Positions 25,914 to 37,102 of a DNA stretch of 64,000 nt are shown here, one piece after another. A program made the translations under genes and the position numbers. Source of the DNA: Canna indica. Taxonomy: Eukaryota > Streptophyta > Magnoliopsida > Zingiberales > Cannaceae. The number at the start of each line of letters is the position of its first letter. Position 1 is the first letter of the stretch. The notes below the pieces were generated by a model. That model saw only the letters and a list, made by a program, of their open reading frames with translations, made no database searches and was not told where the DNA came from. The stretch covers positions 63,871,501 to 63,935,500 of the forward strand of contig CP136896.1 in NCBI GenBank assembly GCA_034359265.1, given 5' to 3'.

Positions 25914-26193
25914 TAGAGGTGAGCATGGACCGATTAAACGATCCATTAACAATTTTTTTAATCACTCCATTAATATCGATTTTTCAAAATCATTGATCAT
26001 AAAATAGTCCATTAACTTCAGTTAAATTGGTACTTCAGTTTTAGTTTTTGCGGTTCCGTTAACCAATAAAAATTTATAACATATAAAAATAATAAAATTA
26101 TACAAATTGTAAAATCCATTTCAATTGTTGAAAGTATTTCAAAATAAAAGATATAAACCAAACATAATACTTATAAATAAAAAATTAAAAGAA
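25914..26193. mobile_element. hAT terminal fragment (possible)
   Basis: TAGAGGTGAGCATGGACCGA at 25914 looks like a plant hAT terminus, followed by AT-rich subterminal sequence with repeated CATTAAC. It runs into the gypsy LTR beginning at 26194. The other end was not found. Confidence 0.35.
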
Positions 26194-27989
26194 TGTCACG
26201 TCCTAAAATTTGGTCATGTGATCGACCAGAGTGCAAATAGGCACCCCAAAATCTAAACCAAACATACAGGTAATTCATGCATCATAAGCCAAAAGAAAGT
26301 TCTAGGACATAAATGAAGACAGTTGGTAGAACTCAATACCAAGTATGTAAAACCACAAGGTGAGTATGCTAGCAAGTAATTAACAATTAAAAACTAAAAA
26401 TTCAAACACACCAAATGTCTAAAACAAAACTCAATTTTCACATGACTCTACTCGACTACGCCAATTAGTTTCACGAGATTGCTATTGGAGTCTGCCACCA
26501 TCAGCTGCGTCATACCTCAGTGATCACGCTCTGCAAAACAAACAAACACAACGAAGGTGAGTTCAAATACTAGGTGAGTGGTCACCTAATCTTCACCAAG
26601 TGGAAACAAGATAATATGTAATGCAAAAAATAGATTGAGTTTAGATAACAGAATTAATTAACACAAACACAGTCTGATCCGACTCTACAGGAGTTCGTCC
26701 TCTAACTACCAATCAACCACTTATGGAGTATTTGCTAGTCCAATTGCCATAGCTAGACTCTCAACTCGGCTTACTGATCTAGGAAAGCCCTTTAGCATCA
26801 GTGCCTAGAACTCGGTCAGGTAAAGCCCTCTGACCCATGAACACTCGTACGTGAAGCACACCACTCGGCCTACCCAACCCAATAGTATCTCGTGCGCGAA
26901 GCTCACCACTCGGCCTACCCGGCCCTAGGGCTGAAAACCGAGTCGAACCGGTCGAGCTCGACTCGGAAATTGGCGAGCGGGACTCGGATTCGATGATGGT
27001 TAGAGCCGAATCCGATCCCAGTTTAAGTTTCGACCCTTTACTCGAGCCGAATATAAGCAATGGTGAGTTCGGCTCGATAACCCCATCAAACTACTTGTCT
27101 TCTTCCCGAACCCTTCGCGAAGTATTCGCTCGACATCGCTCGAGCTGTTCGAGAAGAGCTCGACTACTTCAATCGGCTGATACTATCTCGGTGTCTCCAA
27201 GACTCTAACTCTCCATTCAATGTATCATGCTACTTCATCAATCTGAGTCAGTCGGTTCAGATCTGTCATTACTTCTGCTCTAATTTTTCTAGAGAAGTTC
27301 AAGCGCCGATCGCCAATTTTCGAGTCAATCGAAAATCATTCTTCATATTCGTGGAGTCCAAATCACTAGCCGATGAAGAAGTTGAAGGGTATTTTTCGGT
27401 TCCAAGAAGATATGCTCCTGTAATCGTGTAAGTTTCAACTTTCAAAATTGAATTTATGTTTCGCACGAATGTAATCTGAAACTCTATAAATAGTTGGTCA
27501 TTTGGCCCCCAGTTCTCGCAATCTCTAGTTCTAGCAAGTCGCAATCTCCCATTCTCCCTTATGCTCAGTTGGTTAACCTAATTTAGGGTCCCTAAACTAT
27601 TTTCGGGCAACATCCTCCTTCCATTTCTTCACTGTGTAAGCACAAACAGTGAGCAAAATTTTCTCCATTTGCATCATATCTAACTCAGATAATGGTAAAC
27701 AATGATAATGTAATTTTCTCCATTCTCCCTTATATTTATGTTTTGTTATACTGTAAATTGTAACTGCTATATTGTAATGTCTAAGTGTAACTCTAATTTA
27801 GTATATACTTACAGTATGTAATCATTTTTACTGTTTTATTTGTTTTTGAGGTGCTGCGCTGCTTGAGGATAATCCAAACACGACTCTAGGACTACAATAT
27901 GAAGCTGGTGAAAATACCGCCATTATCAATTCAAGCCAAGAGGCTCCAAACACGACTTCAGGACCATAATCCGAAACTGGGAATGATGA

Positions 27990-28165
27990 TACTACTACTC
28001 TGAAAAAGAAAAAAAGAAAAACATCTAAAATTTGGAATGAGTTCACTGTAGTCTCAATGAAGGATGGTACCAAAAAAAACCAATGCAATTATTATCGGGC
28101 TCGTCTAGCTTATCAAAATACTGGCTCAACAACACATCTAAACAGACACATGCTCACTTGTGGAG
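27990..28165 (+). pseudogene. hAT transposase N-terminal BED zinc finger, broken by viral DNA
   Basis: The frame reads KIWNEFTVVSMKDG, then QCNYYRARL and THLNRHMLTC, the BED-finger pattern at the N terminus of plant hAT transposases. The second zinc-binding Cys of the usual CxxC is Tyr here, so zinc binding is probably lost. A stop at about 27967 and a repeated CCAAACACGACT motif upstream show further decay. After HMLTC the sequence changes, in frame, to pararetroviral polyprotein. Confidence 0.75.
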
Positions 28166-29988
28166 TTTGCTTGGCAATCCAAACACATGGATATGAAGGA
28201 TGGCAAGGCGGAGAGAGTAATCTACTACTCTCCAGATCCCTGATTGGCAGATTAACAAACACTAGCCATACCAATTTCAGATATAATGTGCAAAATGTTG
28301 CAGATCACGTAGCCAGTAGAGGGATAAGAGCCATAGCGGGACAATCTCACTCCACAGCAGATCTCCAAGGAAGAAGATGGATAGTAAGGCCAGCAACAAT
28401 TTCGATCCCACAAAACCCAACTGAAGCAAGCCTAAGAACCAGAACAGATGGTTCCTTAGCGATAAGATTCTCAGGTTACACAAGTCAAAGAACTGACAAC
28501 AACGTCATAGAAGGAGACACGACAGAGGATGAACTTGTCATGATGATGATGTGTGACTATGACTCAGATAATGAAAATGAGTCAAATACGGAAGAGTTTG
28601 ATGAGGACTTCGATGAAGACCTTGAAGTGCTAAGACATCTTATGAACCTACAGATAGAAAGTAATGACACACCGCCCATATGGGATGTGTCTGGAAATGA
28701 AGAAGATATTGATTCCCAACCAATATGGGATGACAGTGAAGAGCAGATGTTGGAAGAACAAATATTTACGGTGGAAACTGAATACCCACTCCTTAGGAAA
28801 CTAGAGAAGAAAACAGAATTAGCCATGTCTACAGCAGACTCATCTGCAATTACAAGATCATTAGCTAGACCCACGGAACCAATTATGGGACCAGCTATGT
28901 ACCCCCCTGCATCAGGAGGAGGAGTAAGACAACCAGATATTCCGGTTATACAAGCAAGAGTAGACAAATTAATAGGAGGATATTCAAGACAGCACAATGA
29001 GAGGTATAATTTGCCAGCAGCACAATTAAATTCAGGTGCAATATTGGTACTACCAGAAGACGTAGGCCAGTATAGTAATGTGATCTCCAGATGGGAGTCC
29101 ATTACCCTCAACGTGATTAATGAAAGAAACTGGGCAGATAATAGAGCTAAAGTCTGCTATATAAAGAACCTACTAGGAGAAACGGAAAAGAAAGCATGGA
29201 TCCAATGGTGTATGGCGTACCCAGCGGAATATGAAGAGCTGATAAACATAGCTGATGATCCGCAAAACATCCTTTCACAGTTTAGAAGAATGTTACTGCT
29301 AGAAGATCCCACTACAGGATCCACTGAAGAACAGAACAGAGCATATAATGATCTGGAAAGATTATCATGCCATCATGTTAAAGATTTATTCAGCTACATT
29401 AATGATTATAAGGTACTTGCAGCACAATCAGGAAGAATGTTCGTTTCACCAGAGCTTTCGGAAAAATTCTTCAGAAAGATGCCACCTTTGATTAGAAGAG
29501 AAATAGAGCTGGCATATCAAGAAAAACACCCAGGAAATACAGTAGGGATATTTCCAAGAATACACTTCACTTACCAATATTTAGCTGAACAATGCAAGAG
29601 AGCTGCAGTACAGAGAAGCTTAAAGGATTTAAGCTTCTGCACTAAAATACCAATTCCCGATTTCTACCAGAAAAACAAGAAACTAGGATTGAGAAAATCA
29701 ACGACCTACAAAGGAAAGCCACATGACTCTCACGTAAGAATATTCAAAAAGAAACACTCAGACAAAGTTAGAAAATGCAAGTGTTTCATATGTGGGCTTG
29801 AAGGTCATTTCGCTAGGGACTGCAGAAAGAAAGAAGGTAACATAGCCAGAGCGGCTATTATTGAAAATCTGGACCTCTCAGATAGCTGGGATGTCCTATC
29901 TGTAGACTTCAATGAACCTGACAGCGATGCTATATGTTCTTTCTCTGAGGGAGAAGTAGGAATGTCCGTTACGATGGACCTGAATTAA
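28057..29988 (+). pseudogene. Viral polyprotein part 1: movement C-terminus, capsid, CCHC finger (fused to BED finger)
   Basis: A 643-codon frame whose first 35 or so residues are hAT BED-finger sequence and the rest viral. The region RYNVQNVADHVASRG to LRTRTDGSLAIRFSGY resembles the end of the badnavirus movement domain. An acidic linker follows, then a capsid-like region with GETEKKAWIQW and LSEKFFRKMPP. The CCHC knuckle CFICGLEGHFARDC lies near residue 575. In living viruses this region supplies cell-to-cell movement and the virion shell. The frame ends at a TAA (29986-29988) that interrupts an otherwise continuous polyprotein frame. Confidence 0.85.
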
Positions 29989-31326
29989 TTACCATATGAA
30001 ACTGCGTTAGTTTTGATTGATGGAGGAGAAGAACCCATCAACACGTGGAGGATGCATGTTACACTTCCTGAGCAAGCAGAAAACTGCATCCATTCATGGG
30101 AAGATAATGCACCAATACCAAGCGGACATGAAAGGTGCACAATCTGTAAAGAACCAACGAACCCAAAGATGAGGGCATTCTGCACAAGGTGTAAAATTAC
30201 TACATGCCCTATGTGTTCAAGGTTCCATTTAGGAAGAAAATTGATCATCCAGAAACCTAGAATGAACCCGTATGACGACAAAGACACCTTGATAGATGAG
30301 CTACTGAATTATACGAAGCATCTGTTAGTAGAAGTTCAGAGACTTAAAGAAGAAATTCAGAAATTAGAGCTCACCCAAGAATTGAATGAGTTGGAGTCAA
30401 AAGTAGCAAAGACAATAGAAAAAGGGAAAGAAAAGATGATCGATGATGCAGAGGACACTGAAGAAGAACACTGCTACTTAGAAAACAAAGCAAAGAAATT
30501 CTCCATCAACGGTAAGGGAGAATCGTCAGGGATACATTTCAAAGAATCAGTCAACATAACTAGAATCAAGGAAGCAAGTGACGAAGAAATCCTGAATCTA
30601 GTACCCAGACCAAAACTTGAGAGGCGAATCTTGAATCGCCTATACAATATAGAATTAATTATGGACATACCAGACATCAAGATGTTCAAAATACAGGCAA
30701 TCCTGGACACAGGAGCCATAATTTGCTGTGTAGACCAAGCAGCTGTACCACCGGAAGCACTAGAACTGAGTGCTTTCCCAATACAAATAAACGGAGTAAA
30801 TTCACAGCAGACAGCACGGTACAAACTGAAAAACAGAAGGATGTCTATAGAGGAGAATCACTTCAGAATTCCCCTAACTTATGCTTTTCCTATGGGAGAA
30901 AGGAATAGCATACAAATGTTAATAGGATGTAACTTCATCAGAGCCATGCAAGGTGGCTTAAGGATAGAAGGCCAAGCTGTGACCTTCTATAAGAATGTTA
31001 CAACCATTACTGCCAAACTTGATGCAGAAGTAGCGGCAGCAGCATCAGTAGAAGAATTGGATCTCACTGAAGTAGAATACATCGAGATCCAACGAAGAGT
31101 TGCATATAATTGCGAGGTTGAATCCAGACAATTCAAGCAGAGGTTTGCCTTTTTGATTCAGAGACTGAAGGATCAAGGATACATAGGAGAAAATCCGGTG
31201 AGACACTGGTCCAAAAACCAAGTTTTATGCAAGCTTGATATAATTAACCCGGACCTAACCAGTACAAGACAAACCCCTGAAGCATGTTACGCCTCTCATG
31301 AAGGACCAATTCAGCAAGCATGTTAA
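29989..31326 (+). pseudogene. Viral polyprotein part 2: Cys-rich domain, coiled coil, aspartic protease
   Basis: Same frame as the preceding capsid part, separated only by the TAA at 29986-29988. A Cys-rich cluster, CTICKEPT then CTRCKITTCPMC (near 30140-30220), matches the second Cys-rich region of badnaviruses. A Lys/Glu-rich predicted coiled coil follows (about 30290-30440). The aspartic protease motif ILDTGA lies near 30700-30717; the protease normally matures the polyprotein. The frame is lost by a single-base shift near 31265-31275, just before the polymerase, and runs into a stop at 31324-31326. Confidence 0.82.
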
Positions 31327-33265
31327 AGAACTGCTAAAACTAGGAGTAATAAGACCAAGCTCCAGCAGACACAGAACGTTAGCAATGATAGTGAACTCAG
31401 GAACAACTATTGACCCAACAACACAGAAGGAGGTCAGAGGCAAAGAAAGAATGGTGTTCAATTATCGAACATTGAACGATAATACGCACAAAGATCAGTA
31501 TAGCCTCCATGGTATCAACACTATCTTAAAGAAGATTGGAAATAGTCAAATATTCTCGAAATTTGACTTAAAAAGTGGATTTCACCAAGTTGCTATGAGT
31601 CCTGAATCGATCCCATGGACAGCATTTTTAGTCTCGGGAGGGTTATATGAATGGCTAGTCATGCCATTCGGACTGAAAAATGCACCTGTAATTTTTCAGC
31701 GAAAGATGGATAATTGCTTTGCAGGAACTGAAGATTTCATAGCGGTCTACATAGACGATATTTTAGTGTTTTCAGAAAATGAAGGGCAACATGCAGAACA
31801 TCTGAAAGTTATGTTGTCCATATGTGAAAAGTGGGGACTGGTTCTATCCCCCACCAAAATAAAAATAGCAACAAAAGAGGTAGAATTCTTAGGAGCCATT
31901 ATTGGGGATAAAAGGATTAAGCTACAGCCCCATATTATAAAGAAAATTATGGACTTCGAAGAAGAGAAGCTTAAGGAAAAAACTGGCTTGAGGTCATGGC
32001 TAGAAATTCTCAACTACGCAAGGAATTACATCCCTAATCTGGGAACATTATTAGGGCCCCTATACTCAAAAACTGGACCTCATGGGGATAAGAGAATCAA
32101 GAAGTCAGACCAAGAACTCATACACAAGATCAAGAATTTAGTCCAAAACTTGCCCGATTTAGAGCTTCCACCGCCTGGCTCATACATCATTTTAGAAACT
32201 GATGGATGCATGGAAGGATGGGGTGGAGTATGCAAGTGGAAAAAGAAGAAAGGAGACCCAAAAGGAACTGAAAAAGTCTGTGCCTATGCAAGTGGAAAGT
32301 TTTCAGTAGTTAAATCAACCATAGATGCAGAAATATTCGCCTGCATGGAAACACTCAAAGCTCTAAAAATTCATTATCTTGATCAAGAGGAGATAACCTT
32401 GAGAACTGATTGTCAAGCCATTATCAGTTTTTACAATAAATCTGCCCAAAATAAACCATCAAGGGTCCGCTGGATAAATTTTGTGGACTTTGTCACTGGA
32501 ACAGGTGTTCATGTTCACTTTGAACACATTGATGGTAAGATGAACACATTAGCAGATGCACTATCAAGGTTAACAGTCAGGCTAGTACAGATTCAAGAAC
32601 CAGACTCAACAAGTGAAGAATACCTCACAGAATTAGAAGGAGCATTAAAGGAGGCAGAACATGCCCCTCCCGAGGTAATACAAAAGTTATGCTTAGCCAT
32701 TGGAAGAGTTAGCAGCCTGTTAAACGGACACAGAGAAGGTACAGCTCTCATGGCAGCAAACTCTTGGGAAGAAGAATATGACCTTAACAACGAAGGAGAA
32801 TTAGGAGTCATAGAGGATATTATGAGATTAAAGGTTCTGAGATCTGAAAGTGAGACAAACCCCCCACCTTTATGGGGAGCACTTCCTATATGGGACGAAG
32901 AGGCCATATGGGAAGAATATGAAAATGAAATTGCTCAAAATTCAAGCCCTGCCAACACCACGGAAGGATCAGAAGAATTTCTCAAGGAAGAAATACTTCT
33001 GTTTGATATTGATACGATGTACCAAGAACAATCACAATCTGAATGCTTAAAGAAATACCAAGAATCACAACCCGAATGTTCGAAGAAAAGAGAAGCACTC
33101 TTGGAGGAACAACTCGAAAACTCCAAAAATGCCTTCTGGGAAGGTATCAGCTTCAAAGAAGATGAAGAAAGGGATCAGATTCCCGAAGGAAGGGATCAGA
33201 CCCCCGACATCCTGCTGGACTACGATACCCTGAGAAAAGGGAAGTATCCAGCCCGTGACAATTGA
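31298..33265 (+). pseudogene. Viral polyprotein part 3: reverse transcriptase and RNase H
   Basis: 655 codons in the frame after the shift. RT motifs in order: FDLKSGFHQVAM, MPFGLKNAP, YIDDILVFSE (near 31750) and EFLGAIIG. RNase H residues are seen in LETDGCMEGWGG, DAEIFACME, RTDCQAIISF and DALSRL (up to about 32570). These enzymes copy the pregenomic RNA to DNA. After RNase H an acidic extension of about 230 residues runs to the stop, with short repeats such as QSECLKKYQ/QPECSKK and a PIWDEEAIWEE stretch. This tail looks long for the genus. The N-terminal link to the protease is broken, so the region cannot be made as one polyprotein here. Confidence 0.88.
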
Positions 33266-33366
33266 AAACAGGTTCACCACACCAGGGGAAGCGGAACCCC
33301 TCTCAAAAATATCCGTAGTTATTATTAACTAATTAATTTGTTCATTTTTGAAGGGTTAACGACAAC

Positions 33367-33783
33367 ATGATCCTTGACGAACTCAAGAAGCTCGCCGATG
33401 CTAATCGTGGAACATACGCATCAACGAGAAAAGATATCACAACAGCTCAGCATTGGGCAGTCCTTGGAGGAGCAACTGGATTAGAAGAGCTCGAAAAGCT
33501 AACTGGAAAAATTCTGTTCAAATTCCCAAGATCAATGGATAAAGATCATAAATGGGCTCAAAAGGTCTATCAGATTCACCATACTCAGACCCTGAAAACC
33601 ATTGAAGAGCTAGAAAAACTACTAGCCATGGCATATCTGCAAAAAGCCAGGCTGGAACAAGCTGCTACTAAGGATAACTGGGCATCTGATGCATTGGAAC
33701 CAATAACGTACCACATCAAGAACCTAGTTCAATGTCACAAGATGCTGAGCAGCAGCAAACAAAGCAATACCTACTTTGTCTGA
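33367..33783 (+). CDS. Small viral ORF after the polymerase (function unknown)
   Basis: An intact 138-codon ORF about 100 bp after the polymerase stop and before the viral intergenic region. It is mostly helical in character, with heptad-like LEELEKL and TIEELEKLLAMAYLQKARLEQ (coiled-coil potential), and lacks membrane segments or known catalytic motifs. In genome position it corresponds to tungrovirus ORF4, but it is much shorter and I see no sequence resemblance. Typical badnaviruses have no separate ORF here. Expression from the integrated copy is unproven. Confidence 0.55.
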   Translation: MILDELKKLADANRGTYASTRKDITTAQHWAVLGGATGLEELEKLTGKILFKFPRSMDKDHKWAQKVYQIHHTQTLKTIEELEKLLAMAYLQKARLEQAATKDNWASDALEPITYHIKNLVQCHKMLSSSKQSNTYFV

Positions 33784-34003
33784 CAAAGACCTGACACCAC
33801 CAAGGGCAATAATTCAAATCGTGAGCTGGAAGGATAAAACCAAGGACAATAATTGAGTCCTGTCTCAGTCATGTTTAGTCTTAAGTCTTATCTGTGTGTA
33901 CGAAGGAATCTTTCCAACTGTAAAGCCAATAATTAGTGGACGATGGGGCCCAGAGCGCACCCGCACTAAATTATTGAGCTTCTTTGGGAAGCATCCTTCA
34001 TAT

Positions 34004-34013
34004 CTATATAAGG
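34004..34013 (+). promoter_or_regulatory. Viral TATA box (pregenomic RNA promoter)
   Basis: CTATATAAGG lies in the non-coding region about 280 bp before the primer-binding site, the usual place of the caulimovirid pregenomic promoter. Confidence 0.65.
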
Positions 34014-34096
34014 TGTGTAACTCAGAGTTGCAGAACACACTGGAGATCCCAGAAGTTCTACTTCTCTAGCTTGTAAATATTTCCCTTGTCCTAAAT

Positions 34097-34284
34097 ATAT
34101 ATAAGCTTTCAAGCTTTCCCTTTCCTCAAATCCCGACCAGTGTTCGCAGTAACCCGTGAACGGATTCGAGAAGCACGCTTACGCGCCCCCTTATATAAGC
34201 TTTCAAGCTTTCCCTTTCCTCAAATCTCGACCAGTGTTCGCAGTAACCCGTGAACGGATTCGAGAAGCACGCTTACGCGCACCC
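34097..34284 (+). repeat. 94-bp tandem duplication in the viral leader
   Basis: Two nearly identical 94-bp units. ATAAGCTTTCAAGCTTTCCC begins at 34101 and again at 34195, and both units end CGAGAAGCACGCTTACGCGC. The second unit runs directly into the primer-binding site. Confidence 0.92.
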
Positions 34285-34286
34285 TT

Positions 34287-34298
34287 TGGTATCAGAGC
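34287..34298 (+). promoter_or_regulatory. Viral tRNA-Met primer-binding site
   Basis: TGGTATCAGAGC is the standard caulimovirid minus-strand primer site, complementary to the 3' end of initiator tRNA-Met. It conventionally marks position 1 of the circular genome. Confidence 0.85.
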
Positions 34299-34616
34299 TA
34301 TTGTTAGCGATCCAGGTATTCCTTAAGCATCAATTATTCTCCTTTAAGGCTGTAATATTGATCTTCTTCTGTTGAAAAATTTAAATCCTCTAAGTAAAAC
34401 ACTAAGGAGACGTGTACTTAGGATAGACGATAAAAGAGGGAACAGGTAATACTCAAGGAGAGTATCTAATTCCCAAGAACGTTCGTAATCCTAAGAAGGC
34501 ACCTTAGTATATTACACTGAAAGGATTTCCTTTTATCAACAAGTAAGATAGATCTTATAACTGCTAGAAAAGGAAGAAAACCTAAAAATTTCTGGAACTA
34601 ATATGAAAATATTAGC

Positions 34617-34905
34617 ATGAGTGATTGGCGACTTACAGCCAAAAGCTCAACCTACCTCGACGCTCTAAAAGCCACAGAAATTCTCAGTGCACCTGCTGAA
34701 GGATTTGTGAAACCTTCAGAACAGAAGACTTCACAAGCCATATTCAAACAGTTGAATATCCTCATACATCTAGTAGTCAAGCTAAAGGAAGAGCTTGAAG
34801 ACGTCAAAATTATGATCAGAAGAATTGAGGCAGAGAAAGCAGCTGCTACAACAAAACCAGACGAACTGACAGAGTCAATTCCATTTCAGGAAAAACTCAG
34901 CAGGT
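34617..34905 (+). pseudogene. Viral ORF1-like gene, 3'-truncated at the hAT junction
   Basis: It starts MSDWRLTAKSSTYLDALKA, about 320 bp after the primer site, as expected for the first caulimovirid ORF. The region FKQLNILIHLVVKLKEELED is a likely coiled coil, as in badnavirus ORF1 virion-associated proteins. Viral sequence ends near 34905, and the frame then reads a few residues of hAT sequence and stops at 34937. Confidence 0.65.
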
Positions 34906-36010
34906 ATTGGCACTACCTACTATGGAACCTATGGTAAAATAGGTAACTTGACATCATTTAGATATGACAAGGAAAAAGTTAGAGACATACTTGCAAAAAT
35001 GGTAATTGTCCATGAGTATTCCTTTAGGATGGTTGAGCATGCATTTTTTCAACTACTCATGAAAACTTTGAATCCTAAATTTGAAAGTATGTCAAGAGTG
35101 ACGGTTAGGGCCGACTGCACGAAGATATATGCTTTAGAGAAGAAAAAAATCAAAGCTTTGCTTGGTAGTGTTGATAGGATAAGTCTTACTTCTGACTTGT
35201 GGAGTTCTAACCAAACTATTGGTTACATGTGCTTGACTGCCCATTTTTTAGACAATAATTGGAACCTCCAGAAAAGAGTGTTGAGTTTTATTAGCATGCC
35301 ACCCCCTCATACTGGTCTCATGATTAGTGATAGTATTTTTTTCTTGTCTAAATGATTGGGGCATTAAAAATAAAATTTCAACAATCACTCTTGACAATGC
35401 TTCTTCAAATGATTCAGCAGTTATACATTTAAAAGATAGTTTTACTTTTAAAGAAAAATCTATTTTTTGGTGGAAAAATATTCCATGTGAGGTGTTGTGT
35501 TCACATCCTCAACACCATGGTTCAAGATGGATTGGTTGTAATTCATGACATTATTTCTAAAGTTCGTGAAAGTGTTAAATATATTAAGGGGTGAATTTGA
35601 ACAGTGGCTCTTCAAATAAAATTTCACTGCTTGAAATAAATAAAACAAAAAGCAGGAGTGGATTTGATATGTAGGCTCAAAGTGTAGAATGTGTCACACC
35701 TTCTAAATCTGATCTTGATGCGTATCTTGAGGAAGGTAGATACATTTGTACCAATGAAAAAAGTTTTGATGCTTTGCAATGGTGGAAAGCAAACACTCTA
35801 AGGTTTAAGATTTTGTCAAAAATGACAAAAGATGTACTCTCAATTCCTGTGACCACGGTGGCTTCAGAGTTCACATTTAGTGTTGGGGGTCGAGTTTTTG
35901 ATCAGTATAGAAGCTCTTTAAAGCCTGAAACAGTCCAAGCTTTGATATGCACCGGAGATTGGCCGAAACATGATTACAAAATTATCAACTCTACTTCTTA
36001 TATGGTAAAT
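34905..36010 (+). pseudogene. hAT transposase, central and C-terminal fragments
   Basis: After the viral segment the frame resumes as TSFRYDKEKVRDILAKMVI, DRISLTSDLWSSNQTIGYM (the hAT DLW motif) and ITLDNASSND, typical of plant BED-type hAT transposases. A frameshift in the run of T near 35335-35345 separates two parts. About 35590 the sequence jumps to the C-terminal region: SKSDLDAYLEEGRY, then SIPVTTVASEFTFSVGGRV and SSLKPETVQALICTGDW, the hATC dimerisation domain. The middle of the RNase H-like fold is missing, so no active enzyme could be made. Confidence 0.85.
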
Positions 36011-36825
36011 TTAGACTATTTAGTTAATAATTTTTTATGTTGTTTCTATTTTTATCTTTTAATTATTATGACTAATGTATGCTATTGATATTGATAGGGT
36101 GAAAAAGAAAACCTAGAGACTTGAGTGATGTTTTGGAGAACTCTACTTCTTTTAACTCTACTTCTAATAGTATGTTTTGGAGACTTTAATTTTGCTACTG
36201 TTTAGTGTTTACTATTTATTATGACTACTGTTTGGAGACTAAACTCTATCTTCAATTATTGTTTACTGTTTAGTGTTTAGTTTTAAACGCAGAAAAGGAT
36301 GTTTAGTTGTTTTGAAGAAGATTTTATTTTGATGTTTTAAATTGAGACTTTAGTTGCTGCTCAACAAGACATGAGTATTATGTTCACTGTTCAGGTAAAC
36401 TCAACATCACTACCTTAGGTAAACTCTAGTGTTCAGGTTTACTTTAGTTTAGTTTACTTTAGTTTTATGTTCAGGTTCAACAAGACATGATTGATGAACT
36501 GCTTGTTTGATTGTTTCAGCCTTTCAGGTAGTGATCATCACTACTTGTTTCAGCCTTTGAGGTAGTGATACATTCTGATTTCTGAATCTCTTATACATTC
36601 TGATTTGAGGTAGTGATCATCACTACTAGTGGTTCATTCTGATTTCCGAGGTAGTGATCATCACTACTTGTTTGATTGTTGCAATTCTGAATCTCTGATA
36701 CATTCTGATTTCTGAATGAGCTGATACAAGAGTAAACGGTTGTATTGTTTCAGGAGAATGAACCACTTGTTTCAGGAGCTGATACAAGATTGAATTATTT
36801 GATACAAGAGTGAACTGATCAATTG

Positions 36826-37100
36826 AGTAAACTAAAACTGCAGCAGTTCAATTTGAGTTCATCAAACTGCAGTTTCAGTTATTGAATCAATTCATATAAT
36901 GATGTATTGCTTATATTCACATCAACTGAGTTACTCAATGAGTGAACTACTGCACCTGCAATAATGAGATTCAATAACTTAGTAAACTGAAACTGCAGCA
37001 ATTCAATTTGAGTTCATCAAACTGCAGTTTCAGTTATTGAATCAATTCATGTAATGATGTATTGCTTATATTCACATCAACTGAGTTACTCAATGAGTAA
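36826..37100. repeat. 155-bp tandem duplication in the hAT 3' region
   Basis: AGTAAACT-AAACTGCAGCA starts at 36826 and again at 36981. The second copy is cut by the MITE at 37103, after which its sequence resumes at 37537 (GAGTGAACTACTGCACCTGC). Confidence 0.85.
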
Positions 37101-37102
37101 AC

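Larger units (their letters stand above)
28160..34905 (+). mobile_element. Endogenous pararetrovirus, badnavirus-like (Caulimoviridae)
   Basis: A continuous viral segment of about 6.7 kb inside the hAT transposase gene. In order: C-terminal movement-protein-like region, capsid with CCHC finger, Cys-rich region, aspartic protease, reverse transcriptase, RNase H with a long extension, a small ORF, the intergenic promoter/leader with tRNA-Met primer site, and the start of an ORF1-like gene. The order is circularly permuted, opening between ORF1 and the movement region, so the rest of ORF1, an ORF2 and the first part of the movement domain are missing. There is no integrase and no target duplication, as expected for passive integration. 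Only one in-frame stop and one frameshift break the main frame, so the copy is relatively well preserved. It is incomplete. Confidence 0.88.

Noticed and set aside
36500..36800. Repeated GTAGTGATCATCACTAC segments considered as a CRISPR-like or regulatory array
   Set aside because: Spacing and unit sequence are irregular, and the region is the degenerate 3' part of a plant hAT transposon.
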